This document shows, piece by piece, positions 17,156 to 26,433 of a DNA stretch of 64,000 nucleotides. This DNA comes from CAVUMR01 sp963742715 (GTDB lineage: Bacteria; Actinomycetota; Actinomycetes; Mycobacteriales; Micromonosporaceae): contig CAVUMR010000002.1 in the NCBI GenBank assembly GCA_963742715.1, positions 2,418,001-2,482,000 on the forward strand. The letters run 5' to 3'. The position numbers and the translations under genes are program-made. Positions within the stretch are counted from its first letter, which is position 1; each line of letters begins with the position of its first letter. Below the pieces are notes generated by a model. The model worked only from the letters and a program-made list of their open reading frames with translations, did no database searches and was not told where the DNA came from.

Positions 17156-18093
17156 CGACGATCCGGGCGGCGGGTGGCGTGCTGTGGCGCGATCACGACG
17201 GGGAGCTGCAGTTCGCCGTCGTGCACCGGCCGCGGCACGATGACTGGTCCCTGCCCAAGGGCAAGCTGGAGTCCGCCGAGCATCCGCTCGCCGCCGCCTG
17301 CCGCGAGGTCCTGGAGGAGACGGGGGTACGCCCGGTGGTCGGCGCCCGGCTGGCGAAGGTCAGTTACCGGGTGCCCGCGCCGTCCGAGGGGGAGACCGCC
17401 ACCAAGGTCGTCGACTACTGGACGATGCGGGCGACGGACGGTGAGTTCACGCCCAACAGGGAGGTGGACGGAGTGCGCTGGGTCGCGCTCGAGCCCGCCC
17501 TGAAGCTGCTGAGCTACCAGCGCGACCAGGAACTGGTACGCGCGTTCGCGGCCCGCCCGAAGGAGACCGCCCGGGTCCTGCTGCTGCGCCACGGGCTCGC
17601 CGGCGAGCGCAGTGAGTGGCCCGGCATCGACGTGACGCGGCCACTGGAGCCGGCCGGCGAGCAGCAGGCGATCGAGCTGGCCGAACTGCTGGCCTGGTAC
17701 GCCCCGGACCGGATCTCCAGCGCGACCCCGCGCCGGTGCGTGCAGACGGTACGCCCGCTCGCCGCCAAGCTGTCCATGTCGGTGGAGGCGGACGGGATCT
17801 TCGACGAGGACGCGCACGAGCGGAATCCTGAGCGGGCCGCCGAGCGGGTACGCCACCTGGCATCGCTGCGCGGCACCACCGTGGTGTGCAGCCAGGGCGG
17901 CGTGATCCCGGACGTGGTGGCGCTGATCGCCGACACCGACGACCTGCCGGTGCCGACGGTACGCACGCCGAAGGGCTCCGCGTGGGTGCTGTCCTTCGCC
18001 GGGACCGTGCTGGTCGCGGCGGACCTGCTGACCCTCACCGCGTCGAGCTCGGGCAGTACCGGCGCGCCGGCCACCGCGTCCACGGCCGGATAG
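17152..18093 (+). CDS. mutT1: MutT1-like NUDIX hydrolase with histidine phosphatase domain
   Basis: A 313-residue fusion. Residues 1-140 are a NUDIX hydrolase with the complete box GxxxxxEx7REUxEExGU, seen as GKLESAEHPLAAACREVLEE. Residues 140-300 are a histidine phosphatase domain starting LLLRHGLAG (RHG). Mycobacterial MutT1 has this layout and cleans 8-oxo-dGTP and diadenosine polyphosphates. The four-base overlap with the CYTH-CHAD gene places it in the ppk operon. The role in removing oxidised nucleotides or nucleoside polyphosphates is inferred from the family; a polyphosphate link is inferred from position. Confidence 0.9.
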   Translation: MTTIRAAGGVLWRDHDGELQFAVVHRPRHDDWSLPKGKLESAEHPLAAACREVLEETGVRPVVGARLAKVSYRVPAPSEGETATKVVDYWTMRATDGEFTPNREVDGVRWVALEPALKLLSYQRDQELVRAFAARPKETARVLLLRHGLAGERSEWPGIDVTRPLEPAGEQQAIELAELLAWYAPDRISSATPRRCVQTVRPLAAKLSMSVEADGIFDEDAHERNPERAAERVRHLASLRGTTVVCSQGGVIPDVVALIADTDDLPVPTVRTPKGSAWVLSFAGTVLVAADLLTLTASSSGSTGAPATASTAG

Positions 18094-18133
18094 CGCACCG
18101 CCCGCGCCGCGCCGCAGGCCCCCGGACACCAGA

Positions 18134-18168
18134 CAGGCGCCCGACCGGCCGTACCGGTCAAGCGCCTG
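18134..18168. terminator. Bidirectional hairpin terminator between mutT1 and hup
   Basis: The outer stem CAGGCGC (18134-18140) pairs with GCGCCTG (18162-18168), and an inner stem GACCGG (18143-18148) pairs with CCGGTC (18154-18159). It lies between two convergent genes and has no T-run, as is usual in actinobacteria. Confidence 0.6.
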
Positions 18169-18183
18169 CCTGTCTCGTGGCGG

Positions 18184-18744
18184 CTACCGCTTCTTCGCGG
18201 CAGTCTTCCGAGCGGTCTTGGTGGCCGTGGTCTTCTTGGCCGTCGTGGTCTTCCGCGCGGTGGTCTTCTTGGCCGTGGTCTTGGCCGCCGGCCGCCCGGA
18301 CTTGGACGCGGTCGTACGCGTGCTGGTCGACCGCGTGGTCGTCGCACGCGTGCTGGACGCACGGGTTGCCGGCGCCTTGGTCGCCTTCGCCGTGCCGGTG
18401 GTCTTCTTGGCCGTCGCCTTCGTGGCCGTGGCCTTCTTGACCGTCGTCTTCTTCGGTGTGGTGATCTTCTTCGCCCCCGAGACCACATCCTTGAAGCTCT
18501 GCCCGGCGCGGAACGCCGGTACCGACGTCTTCTTGACCTTCACTGCTTCCCCGGTGCGCGGGTTACGAGCCGTGCGCGCCCCACGTACGCGCTTCTCGAA
18601 CACGCCGAACCCGGCGATCGAGACCTTGACGCCCTTGCTGACAGCGCGCTGGATCTCCTCCAGCACGGCGTCGAGCGCCGAGGTTGCGGCCCTCTTGTCC
18701 CCCAGGCGACTTGAGAGTGCCTCAACGAGCTCCGCCTTGTTCAC
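18184..18744 (-). CDS. hup: HU-family nucleoid protein with long Lys/Thr/Ala-rich tail
   Basis: A histone-like DNA-bending protein of the nucleoid. Residues 1-92 are a normal HU domain (MNKAELVEALSSRLGDK, VSIAGFGVFEKRVRGARTAR, NPRTGEAVKVKKTSVPAFRAG). Residues 93-186 are a low-complexity basic tail of KKTT, KATA and TRT repeats, as in actinobacterial HupS/HupB, where the tail binds DNA non-specifically and can be acetylated. The GTG start at 18744 has GGGAGGGA just upstream. The longer frame that extends upstream is not needed. It is a single gene with terminators on both sides. Confidence 0.93.
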   Translation of the reverse strand: MNKAELVEALSSRLGDKRAATSALDAVLEEIQRAVSKGVKVSIAGFGVFEKRVRGARTARNPRTGEAVKVKKTSVPAFRAGQSFKDVVSGAKKITTPKKTTVKKATATKATAKKTTGTAKATKAPATRASSTRATTTRSTSTRTTASKSGRPAAKTTAKKTTARKTTTAKKTTATKTARKTAAKKR

Positions 18745-18947
18745 TGTTCCCTCCCGATTGCGATGGCCCTTGGCCGTCTCTGCGGACGGTATGCCGCGAA
18801 ATCGCTGCGCACAAACATCTGGCCTGCAGTTTTGGTTGTGTCTCAACGGTTTCGGAGCGGCCGCGGACCACCGGAAAGTGCCCGGATCGGGCCGCCGGAG
18901 AGGCCCGGCGCGAGCCGCTCGGACCGGTCCCGGGAGCGCACGCGGAG

Positions 18948-18976
18948 CCGGATCCGTTGCGGTGCAACGGATCCGG
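18948..18976 (-). terminator. Terminator after leuCD
   Basis: A perfect 13-base stem (CCGGATCCGTTGC with its complement) around a three-base loop, about 40 bases past the leuD stop on the minus strand. No T-run follows. It also isolates hup from leuD read-through. The rest of 18745-19015 should hold the hup promoter. Confidence 0.65.
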
Positions 18977-19015
18977 ATACACCGCGACGCGGTGGGTGGG
19001 AGTGCCCCCGATCGG

Positions 19016-19615
19016 CTAGACGCGGACCGGGAGGGTGCGCGGCAGCCAGGCCGCGCGGGTGTGCTCGTACCGCTCGATCTCATTCGTCGACCGGAGTGTC
19101 AGACCGACGTCGTCGAGGCCCTCCATCAGCCGCCAGCGGCTGAACTCGTCCAGCGGGAACGGGATGATCTCGCCGGCACCGCGTACTTCCCGGGCCGTCA
19201 GGTCGACCGTCAGCTCGGTACCGGGGTCCGCCTCGACCGCCGCCCACAGCCGCTCGACCGCGTCCAGCGGTACCTCGACCGGCAGCAGACCGCGACCGAG
19301 CGCATTCCCCCGGAAGATGTCGCCGAACCGGGGCGCCAGTACCGACCGGAAGCCGTGGTCCTGCAGCGCCCAGACCGCGTGCTCCCGGGACGAGCCGGTG
19401 CCGAAGTCCGGCCCGGCGATCAAGATCGTGGCGCCGGCGTACTCCGGCTGGTTGAGCACGAACTCCGGGTCGGCCCGCCAGGCGCTGAACAGGCCATCGG
19501 CGAATCCGGTCCGGCTGACCCGCTTGAGGTACTCGGCCGGGATGATCTGGTCCGTGTCCACATTGGAACGGCGCAGCGGTACCGCCCGGCCGGTGTGCAG
19601 CGTGAATGTCTCCAT
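19016..19615 (-). CDS. leuD: 3-isopropylmalate dehydratase small subunit
   Basis: The small subunit of isopropylmalate isomerase, step two of leucine synthesis. It has the expected SNVDTDQIIPAEYLKR and the conserved GPDFGTGSSREHAVWALQDH. The 199-residue length is normal. The ATG at 19615 follows leuC by 32 bases, so the two form an operon. A hairpin terminator lies about 40 bases after its stop. Confidence 0.96.
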   Translation of the reverse strand: METFTLHTGRAVPLRRSNVDTDQIIPAEYLKRVSRTGFADGLFSAWRADPEFVLNQPEYAGATILIAGPDFGTGSSREHAVWALQDHGFRSVLAPRFGDIFRGNALGRGLLPVEVPLDAVERLWAAVEADPGTELTVDLTAREVRGAGEIIPFPLDEFSRWRLMEGLDDVGLTLRSTNEIERYEHTRAAWLPRTLPVRV

Positions 19616-19647
19616 GGCTGTGCCTCCGCTTCGGCCGCTCGGGCTGC

Positions 19648-21042
<1,395 letters not shown>

Positions 21043-21087
21043 CTCAATCCGCTCCCACCATATGGACTTTCCCGGATTATGGGAGGT
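21043..21087. promoter_or_regulatory. Shared leuC / ndgR control region with palindromes
   Basis: Only 45 bases separate the divergent starts. They hold the palindrome CCATATGG (21058-21065) and an inverted repeat TCCC/GGGA (21070-21073, 21081-21084). These are candidates for the IclR-type regulator operator; GGAGG at 21082-21086 is the regulator's ribosome site and overlaps the second repeat. Confidence 0.5.
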
Positions 21088-21798
21088 ATGTTTCGTCTCG
21101 TGGGACAGAGTATCAGCGGCGTAGGCGTTCTCGACAAGGCTGTTGTCATCCTCGACGCCTGTGTGGAGGGCGCCAGCCTGGCCGAACTGGTGGAACGGAC
21201 GAGGCTGCCGCGGGCCACCGCGCACCGGCTGGCCCAGGCGTTGGAGTCGCATCGGCTGCTGGTCCGCGACCAGCACGGCCGGTGGCGGCCCGGGCCCCGG
21301 CTCGGCGAGTTGGCCAATGCCGCGCCGGACGTACTGCTCACCGCCGCCGAACCGGTGCTCGCGCACCTCCGCGACCAGACCGGCGAGAGCGCACAGCTCT
21401 ATCTCCGGCGGGCCGACGAGCGGGTCTGCGTGGCCGCCGCCGAGCGGGTCAGCGGACTGCGGGACACCGTGCCGGTCGGCGCCGTACTACCGATGACGGC
21501 TGGCTCGGCCGCTCAGGTGCTGCTGGCCTGGGAACCGCCGGAGGCGGTCCTGCCGCTGCTCCCCCGCTGCAAGTTCACCGCCCGCACCCTCGCCGAGGTG
21601 CGGCGACGCGGCTGGGCGCAGAGCGTGGCCGAGCGGGAGGCAGGCGTGGCCAGCGTGTCCGCCCCGGTGCGCGACCGCACCGGCCGGGTCATCGCGGCGG
21701 TCAGCGTGTCCGGGCCGATCGAACGGCTCGGCCGCCGCCCGGGTGACCGGCACGCGATGGCGGTGGTACGAGGCGGCCAGCGCCTGTCCGGTCTCTAG
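21088..21798 (+). CDS. ndgR: IclR-family regulator, NdgR/LtbR type
   Basis: A 236-residue regulator with an N-terminal winged helix (SGVGVLDKAVVILDAC, SLAELVERTRLPRATAHRLA) and a C-terminal ligand domain. NdgR (Streptomyces) and LtbR (Corynebacterium) act on leuCD and on nitrogen and amino acid genes. The divergent position next to leuC, and the SGVGVLDKA start, strongly support this orthology. The ATG at 21088 has GGAGG directly before it. The ligand is probably an amino acid or a pathway intermediate, inferred from the family. Confidence 0.9.
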   Translation: MFRLVGQSISGVGVLDKAVVILDACVEGASLAELVERTRLPRATAHRLAQALESHRLLVRDQHGRWRPGPRLGELANAAPDVLLTAAEPVLAHLRDQTGESAQLYLRRADERVCVAAAERVSGLRDTVPVGAVLPMTAGSAAQVLLAWEPPEAVLPLLPRCKFTARTLAEVRRRGWAQSVAEREAGVASVSAPVRDRTGRVIAAVSVSGPIERLGRRPGDRHAMAVVRGGQRLSGL

Positions 21799-21835
21799 CC
21801 CCGGTTGGACGTCGGGCCGCTTGAGCCTGGAAAGC

Positions 21836-21871
21836 ACCGCGGCCCCCGTCGAGATCGACGAGGGCCGCGGT
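21836..21871. terminator. Strong hairpin between ndgR and tRNA-Glu
   Basis: A near-perfect inverted repeat, ACCGCGGCCC...GGGCCGCGGT, extends through CGTCGA/TCGACG with one C-A mismatch, giving about 16 paired bases. It lies between the convergent regulator and tRNA genes and probably stops transcription from both sides. Confidence 0.65.
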
Positions 21872-21880
21872 AAGGCGATG

Positions 21881-21953
21881 TAGCCCCGACCGGATTCGAA
21901 CCGGCGCTACCGCCTTGAGAGGGCGGCGTCCTGGGCCACTAGACGACGGGGCC
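21881..21953 (-). tRNA. tRNA-Glu (CTC)
   Basis: The minus strand folds as a 73-base cloverleaf: acceptor GGCCCCG with CGGGGCT, anticodon stem-loop with CTC between CGCCGCC and AAGGCGG-type arms, T-loop GGTTCGAATCC and discriminator A. CCA is not encoded. It lies just downstream of gltX and tRNA-Gln. Confidence 0.95.
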
Positions 21954-22039
21954 TTGCTGAGCTACATGCCGTGTTGCGCCATTCCTGGGATGAATGGCTG
22001 AGCGGCGAAAGTACCGCATCGGCACCTTGGCGTACGCCG

Positions 22040-22111
22040 CTGGGGTACCAGGACTCGAACCTAGACTAACTGGGCCAGAACCAGTCGGGCTGCCAATTAC
22101 CCCATACCCCA
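22040..22111 (-). tRNA. tRNA-Gln (CTG)
   Basis: A 72-base cloverleaf on the minus strand: acceptor TGGGGTA with TACCCCA, anticodon CTG in CTGGTTCTGGCCCAG, T-loop GGTTCGAGTCC and discriminator G. In organisms without GlnRS this tRNA is charged with Glu by gltX and amidated by GatCAB, and both are encoded in this window. Confidence 0.94.
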
Positions 22112-22217
22112 TCGGTGCTCGTTCGCACCGGGGATGAACTTTACCTGATCGCTTCAGGCCCGACCAAATCGCACCCAGTTCCCCGTCGTACCAGGGAAAA
22201 CGCTCCTCCCGGCCGGT

Positions 22218-23738
22218 TCACCGCTGTTCCGCGGCCGCGCGCAGCCGACTCAACGTACGGTCCCGGCCGAGCAGTTCCAACGACTCGTACAACGGTGGCG
22301 AGACGGTACGTCCGGTGACCCCGACCCGGATCGGCGCGAACGCCTTGCGCGGCTTGAGGCCGAGCCCGTCGACCAGTGCGGTCTTGAGCGCGGTCTCGAT
22401 CGGCTCGGCGCGCCAGTCCGACACCGCCGACAGCGCGTCCAGCCCGGCGGCGAGTACCGGTGCCGCGTCCGGGCCGAGCGCCTTCGCCGCGCTGTCCGGC
22501 TCCGGCGCGAACTTCTCCTCCGACGTGAACAGGAACGCGAGCATCTCCACGCCCTGCGACAGGGTGGTCATCCGCTCCTGTACCAGCGGCGCGGCCGCGG
22601 CCACCACCGCCCGTTCCGCGTCCGTGGCCGGCTCGGCCACCAGGCCGGCGGAGGCCAGGTACGGCAGCAGCCGCTCGGCCAGCTCGGCGGCGGGCAGCAG
22701 CCGGATGTGCGCGGCGTTGATCGCCTCCATCTTGCGCACGTCGAACCGGGCCGCGTTGCGTACCACCTTGGACAGCTCGAACGCCTCGACCAGCTCCGCG
22801 ACGCTGAACACGTCCCGATCCGGCGCGATCGACCAGCCGAGCAGCGCGAGATAGTTGATCAGGCCTTCGGGCAGGTACCCGGCCCGGCGGTAGGCGAACA
22901 GGTCCATCCGCGGATCCCGCTTGGACAGCTTGCGGTTCTTCTCGTCCACCACCAGCGGCAGGTGCGCGAACGCCGGCGGGCCGGTACCGATGCCGATGTC
23001 GGCCAGGGCGCGGTACAACGCCAGCTGCCGGGGCGTGCTGGGCAACAGATCCTCGCCGCGCAGTACGTGCGTGACCCGCATCAGCGCGTCGTCGACCGGG
23101 TTGACCAGCGTGTACAACGGGTCGCCGGTGGCGCGCACGATGACGAAGTCGGGCACGCTGCCGGCGGTGTACGTGATCTGGCCGCGTACCAGGTCGTTCC
23201 AGCTGAGGTCCTCGGCCGGCATCCGCAGCCGGAGCACCGGCTGGCGCCCCTCGGCGCGGTACCGCTCCCGGTCCGCGTCGGTGAGGTCGCGGTCGAAGTT
23301 GTCGTAGCCGAGCTTGGGGTCCCGACCGGCCGCGCGGTGCCGGGCCTCGACCTCCTCGGCGGTCGAGTACGCCTCGTACGCGTGGCCGGCAGCCAACAGC
23401 CGGGTGGCCACGTCTGCGTACACCTCACGCCGCTCGCTCTGCCGGTACGGCGCGTACGGCCCGCCGACCTCGGGGCCCTCGTCCCAGTCCAGGCCGGCCC
23501 AGCGGAGCGCGTCGACCAGCTGGCGGTAGCTCTCCTCGGAGTCGCGGCTCGCGTCGGTGTCCTCGATCCGGAAGATCAGCTTCCCGCCGGTGTGCCGCGC
23601 GTACACCCAGTTGAACAGCGCGGTCCGCAACAGGCCCACGTGCGGCATGCCGGTCGGCGAGGGCGAGAAACGCGCCCGCACCTCGGCCGGGCCGCGATCC
23701 GCCAACTCAGCGACGCCGCCGTCATTCAGCTCAGTCAA
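22218..23738 (-). CDS. gltX: Glutamyl-tRNA synthetase
   Basis: Class I synthetase charging tRNA-Glu and, where GlnRS is absent, tRNA-Gln. The HIGH motif appears as SPTGMPHVGLLRTALFNW, and the KMSKS motif as KNRKLSKRDPRMD. The 506-residue length is normal and the C-terminal anticodon domain is complete. The start overlaps the end of the FAH-family gene by eight bases. tRNA-Gln and tRNA-Glu follow on the same strand within 340 bases, a layout common in actinobacteria. Confidence 0.96.
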   Translation of the reverse strand: MTELNDGGVAELADRGPAEVRARFSPSPTGMPHVGLLRTALFNWVYARHTGGKLIFRIEDTDASRDSEESYRQLVDALRWAGLDWDEGPEVGGPYAPYRQSERREVYADVATRLLAAGHAYEAYSTAEEVEARHRAAGRDPKLGYDNFDRDLTDADRERYRAEGRQPVLRLRMPAEDLSWNDLVRGQITYTAGSVPDFVIVRATGDPLYTLVNPVDDALMRVTHVLRGEDLLPSTPRQLALYRALADIGIGTGPPAFAHLPLVVDEKNRKLSKRDPRMDLFAYRRAGYLPEGLINYLALLGWSIAPDRDVFSVAELVEAFELSKVVRNAARFDVRKMEAINAAHIRLLPAAELAERLLPYLASAGLVAEPATDAERAVVAAAAPLVQERMTTLSQGVEMLAFLFTSEEKFAPEPDSAAKALGPDAAPVLAAGLDALSAVSDWRAEPIETALKTALVDGLGLKPRKAFAPIRVGVTGRTVSPPLYESLELLGRDRTLSRLRAAAEQR

Positions 23739-24519
23739 GAGTCACCACCGGGTTCGTCAGCGTGCCGATTCCCGCGACGCTCACCTCGACGGTGTCACCG
23801 GCCATGATCGGGCTGACCCCGGCCGGGGTACCGGTGAGGATCACGTCGCCGGGCAGCAGCGTCATCACATGCGAGATGTACGACACCAGGGTCGGAACAT
23901 CGAAGATCATGTCTTTGGTACGGCCGAGCTGCCGCACTTCCTCGTTGACCTCACACCGGACCTCGAGGTCGGAGACGTCGGCCACGGTGTCGATCCACGG
24001 GCCGAGCGGGCAGAACGAGTCGAAACCCTTGGCCCGGGTCCACTGCCCGTCGGAGCGTTGCAGGTCGCGGGCGGTGACGTCGTTGGCGCAGGTGTACCCG
24101 AAGATCGCCGCGCTCGCGTGGGACCGGTCGGCCCGGCGGGCACCGGGGGCGCCGATCACCACCGCGAGTTCGGCCTCGTGCTCGACCTGACGCGACTGCG
24201 GCGGCAGCTTGATCGAGTCGCCGGGGCCGATCACCGAGGTGGACGGCTTGAGGAACAGCAGCGGCTCGGCCGGTACCTCGGAGCCGTGCTCGGCCGCGTG
24301 CTCGGCGTAGTTCCGGCCGACGCAGACCACCTTGCTGGGCAGGATCGGCGACAGCAGCCGGACATCGGCGAGTGCCCACCGTTCACCACTGAACGTGATC
24401 CGGCCGAACGGGTGCCCGGAGATCTGGGCGATGGTGAGCGCCTCCGGTCCGGCGCCGAGCTCCCCCTCCACGGCACCGAACGACATCCCCGCGGGATGGG
24501 CGAAACGCGCGATACGCAA
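23731..24519 (-). CDS. Fumarylacetoacetate hydrolase family protein
   Basis: A 262-residue FAH-domain enzyme. Members open or decarboxylate small keto-acids or act as oxaloacetate tautomerases/decarboxylases. Landmarks are CVGRNYAEHAAEHG, LFLKPSTSVIGPGDSI, a metal site in EHEAELAVVIG, and GYTCANDVTARDLQ, followed by VILTGTPAGVSP. A TTG at 24519, preceded by GGGAGG, gives the usual start MRIARFAHPAG. An ATG ten codons upstream (24549) has a weaker site. Its end overlaps gltX, so the two are co-transcribed. The substrate is not determined by sequence. Confidence 0.88.
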   Translation of the reverse strand: MRIARFAHPAGMSFGAVEGELGAGPEALTIAQISGHPFGRITFSGERWALADVRLLSPILPSKVVCVGRNYAEHAAEHGSEVPAEPLLFLKPSTSVIGPGDSIKLPPQSRQVEHEAELAVVIGAPGARRADRSHASAAIFGYTCANDVTARDLQRSDGQWTRAKGFDSFCPLGPWIDTVADVSDLEVRCEVNEEVRQLGRTKDMIFDVPTLVSYISHVMTLLPGDVILTGTPAGVSPIMAGDTVEVSVAGIGTLTNPVVTLD

Positions 24520-24664
24520 CGGGCTGCCTCCCAGACGATCTATCCGCACGCCTTGCCCGCGTGCCTGGCCGCTTCGGGGTTGAATCTAGTCGCCACCGTC
24601 TCGCTGCGTGACGGCCCGCCCTGGTCGGGCCCAACCCGTCACACCCGACCGCCATGATTGGGAC

Positions 24665-25411
24665 GTGAGTCAACTGGGTGAGGCGCGGGCGGAGCGGTGG
24701 CGGGTCGGTGCCGGGGTGCGCACCGTGGAGCAGGCCGGCGAGTTCCTGGCGGATGTCGGCCTGGCGGTGCTGTTCCCGGCCGAACGCGCGGTCGTGCCGT
24801 CGCTGTGGGAGGCGGTCGCGGACGACGAGACCGAGCCGTTCGCCACCGGCATGAACGACAACGAGCAGCGGGTCTGGACCTGGAAGGACGAGCTGCCCGA
24901 GCGTGGGCTCGCCTGGGCCGGCAAGCTCGCGTACGGCCGAGCCTCGTTCCTGTCCCTGGACCTGCTGACCGCGCTCTATCCGGGCGTCGGCGAGCTGGAC
25001 GACGCGGCCGGCTTCGACCTGTCCCCGGAGGCGCGCCGGATCGCCGAGGCGCTGCTCACCGGGCCGCTGCCGTCGGCCGAGCTGCGCGCCCTGATCGGCA
25101 ACAAGTACCGGTACGACCGCGGGCTGACCGAGCTGCAGCGACTCCTGCTGGTGAGCGCCCGGGGCGTCTCGACCCAGCGGGCCGGCTGGCCGGCGGTCGT
25201 GGTGGACCTCACCTGCCGGCTGTTCGACGTCGGCGGCCGGGCGGACGACCAGCGCGCCGCGAGCCGGCTGCTCGACACCGTGCTCGAGGCGACCCCGGCC
25301 GAGGTCGGCCGGGCATTCGGGTGGCCGGTGCCGCGGGCGCGACAGGCGCTGGACGCCCTGGTCGGCACCGGTGCGGCCAGCCGCGACGGCCGGGTCTACG
25401 CCCCGTCGTGA
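24665..25411 (+). CDS. AlkZ-related / winged-helix protein, function uncertain
   Basis: A 248-residue protein starting at the GTG at 24665 (SQLGEARAERWRVGAGVRT). It contains LAVLFPAERAVVPSLWEAVA and WTWKDELPERGLAWAGKLAY, with C-terminal helix-turn-helix-like segments. I recognise the pattern from actinobacterial proteins annotated as AlkZ-related, which resemble the HTH_42 DNA glycosylases. The key glycosylase residues cannot be confirmed here. It is followed after about 70 bases by another gene annotated elsewhere as a methyladenine glycosylase, which fits a repair theme but is not proof. Confidence 0.6.
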   Translation: MSQLGEARAERWRVGAGVRTVEQAGEFLADVGLAVLFPAERAVVPSLWEAVADDETEPFATGMNDNEQRVWTWKDELPERGLAWAGKLAYGRASFLSLDLLTALYPGVGELDDAAGFDLSPEARRIAEALLTGPLPSAELRALIGNKYRYDRGLTELQRLLLVSARGVSTQRAGWPAVVVDLTCRLFDVGGRADDQRAASRLLDTVLEATPAEVGRAFGWPVPRARQALDALVGTGAASRDGRVYAPS

Positions 25412-25479
25412 CACCCGGGCCGAACCGGCCGACACCGCCCGGGGCGCACCGGCCGGCCGGTTGGCACACTGGACGGGCC

Positions 25480-26433
25480 ATGGTCGCCACCCCCACCACC
25501 GCACAGCCGGTCCTCGCCGAAGACGACTGGCGGCACCGCCGCGCCGCCCATCAGCGGCGGGTGGACGGCTGGATCACGCCGCACCGGGAGCGGCAGCGAC
25601 GCGGCGAGTCGCATCCGGTCGAGGACTTCCTGTTCACCTACTACTCGTACCGGCCGGCCCGGCTGCGCCGCTGGCATCCGGGCGCGGGGGTGCGGTTGGC
25701 GGCGGCGGATCCGGTCACGGCCGCCGGCGAGCTCGGTACCGGCTACCACGCCGTCGACAGCGCGGTGACCCTCGACGCGGCACCGCTGATCGCACGGCGA
25801 CGGTCGCTTCTCGACCTGGTACACACGCTGCTCAGTGCCACCACCGGGCGGCCGGGCCAGTACGGCTGCTTCGGCCTGCACGAGTGGGCGATGGTGTACC
25901 GGCTGTCCGCCAACGAGGTACGGCACGCGGCCATACCGCTGCGGTTGTCGCCGGCGGCGGTGGCGCGGGTGGTGGACGAGCGGGGGGTCCGCTGTACCCA
26001 CTTCGACGCGTTCCGGTTCTTCACCTCGGCGGCCCGGCCGCTGAATGTGGTACAGCCGAGCCGGGAGACCCAGACCGCGCACGAGCAGCCGGGCTGCCTG
26101 CACGCGAACATGGATCTGTACAAGTGGGCGTACAAGCTGTCTCCGCTCATCCCCTCGGAGCTCGTCGCGGACTGTTTCGCGCTGGCGTACGACATCCGGG
26201 TGCTGGACATGCGCGCGTCTCCGTACGATCTCGCCGAGCTCGGGTACCCGCCGGTGCCGATCGAGACGCCGGAGGGCCGGGCCGGGTACGCCGCCGCGCA
26301 GCGCGGTTTCGCCGAGCGCGCCGAACCGTTGCGCGCCCGGCTCATCGCGGAAAGCGCCCGACTCCGCGCGGAAGGCGCGCGGCCGCCCGCGGCGGTCAGG
26401 CGCCTACCGGGGCTGGACGCAGCGCGTACGTGA
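25480..26433 (+). CDS. 3-methyladenine DNA glycosylase-annotated protein
   Basis: A 317-residue protein with the family-typical VEDFLFTYYSYRPARLRRWHPG, YGCFGLHEWAMVY, FDAFRFFTSAARPLN and EQPGCLHANMDLYKWAYKL. The family is widespread in actinobacteria and is annotated as 3-methyladenine DNA glycosylase, but its experimental basis is thin and it is unrelated to AlkA/Tag by eye. His and Cys residues (HANMD, YGCFGLHEW) could bind metal. Its last 38 bases overlap the cimA 3' end on the opposite strand. Confidence 0.7.
   Translation: MVATPTTAQPVLAEDDWRHRRAAHQRRVDGWITPHRERQRRGESHPVEDFLFTYYSYRPARLRRWHPGAGVRLAAADPVTAAGELGTGYHAVDSAVTLDAAPLIARRRSLLDLVHTLLSATTGRPGQYGCFGLHEWAMVYRLSANEVRHAAIPLRLSPAAVARVVDERGVRCTHFDAFRFFTSAARPLNVVQPSRETQTAHEQPGCLHANMDLYKWAYKLSPLIPSELVADCFALAYDIRVLDMRASPYDLAELGYPPVPIETPEGRAGYAAAQRGFAERAEPLRARLIAESARLRAEGARPPAAVRRLPGLDAART

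Noticed and set aside
18745..19083. Extension of hup upstream to about 299 residues
   Set aside because: The added sequence is low in protein character and crosses the terminator of leuCD; the GTG at 18744 has a clear ribosome site.
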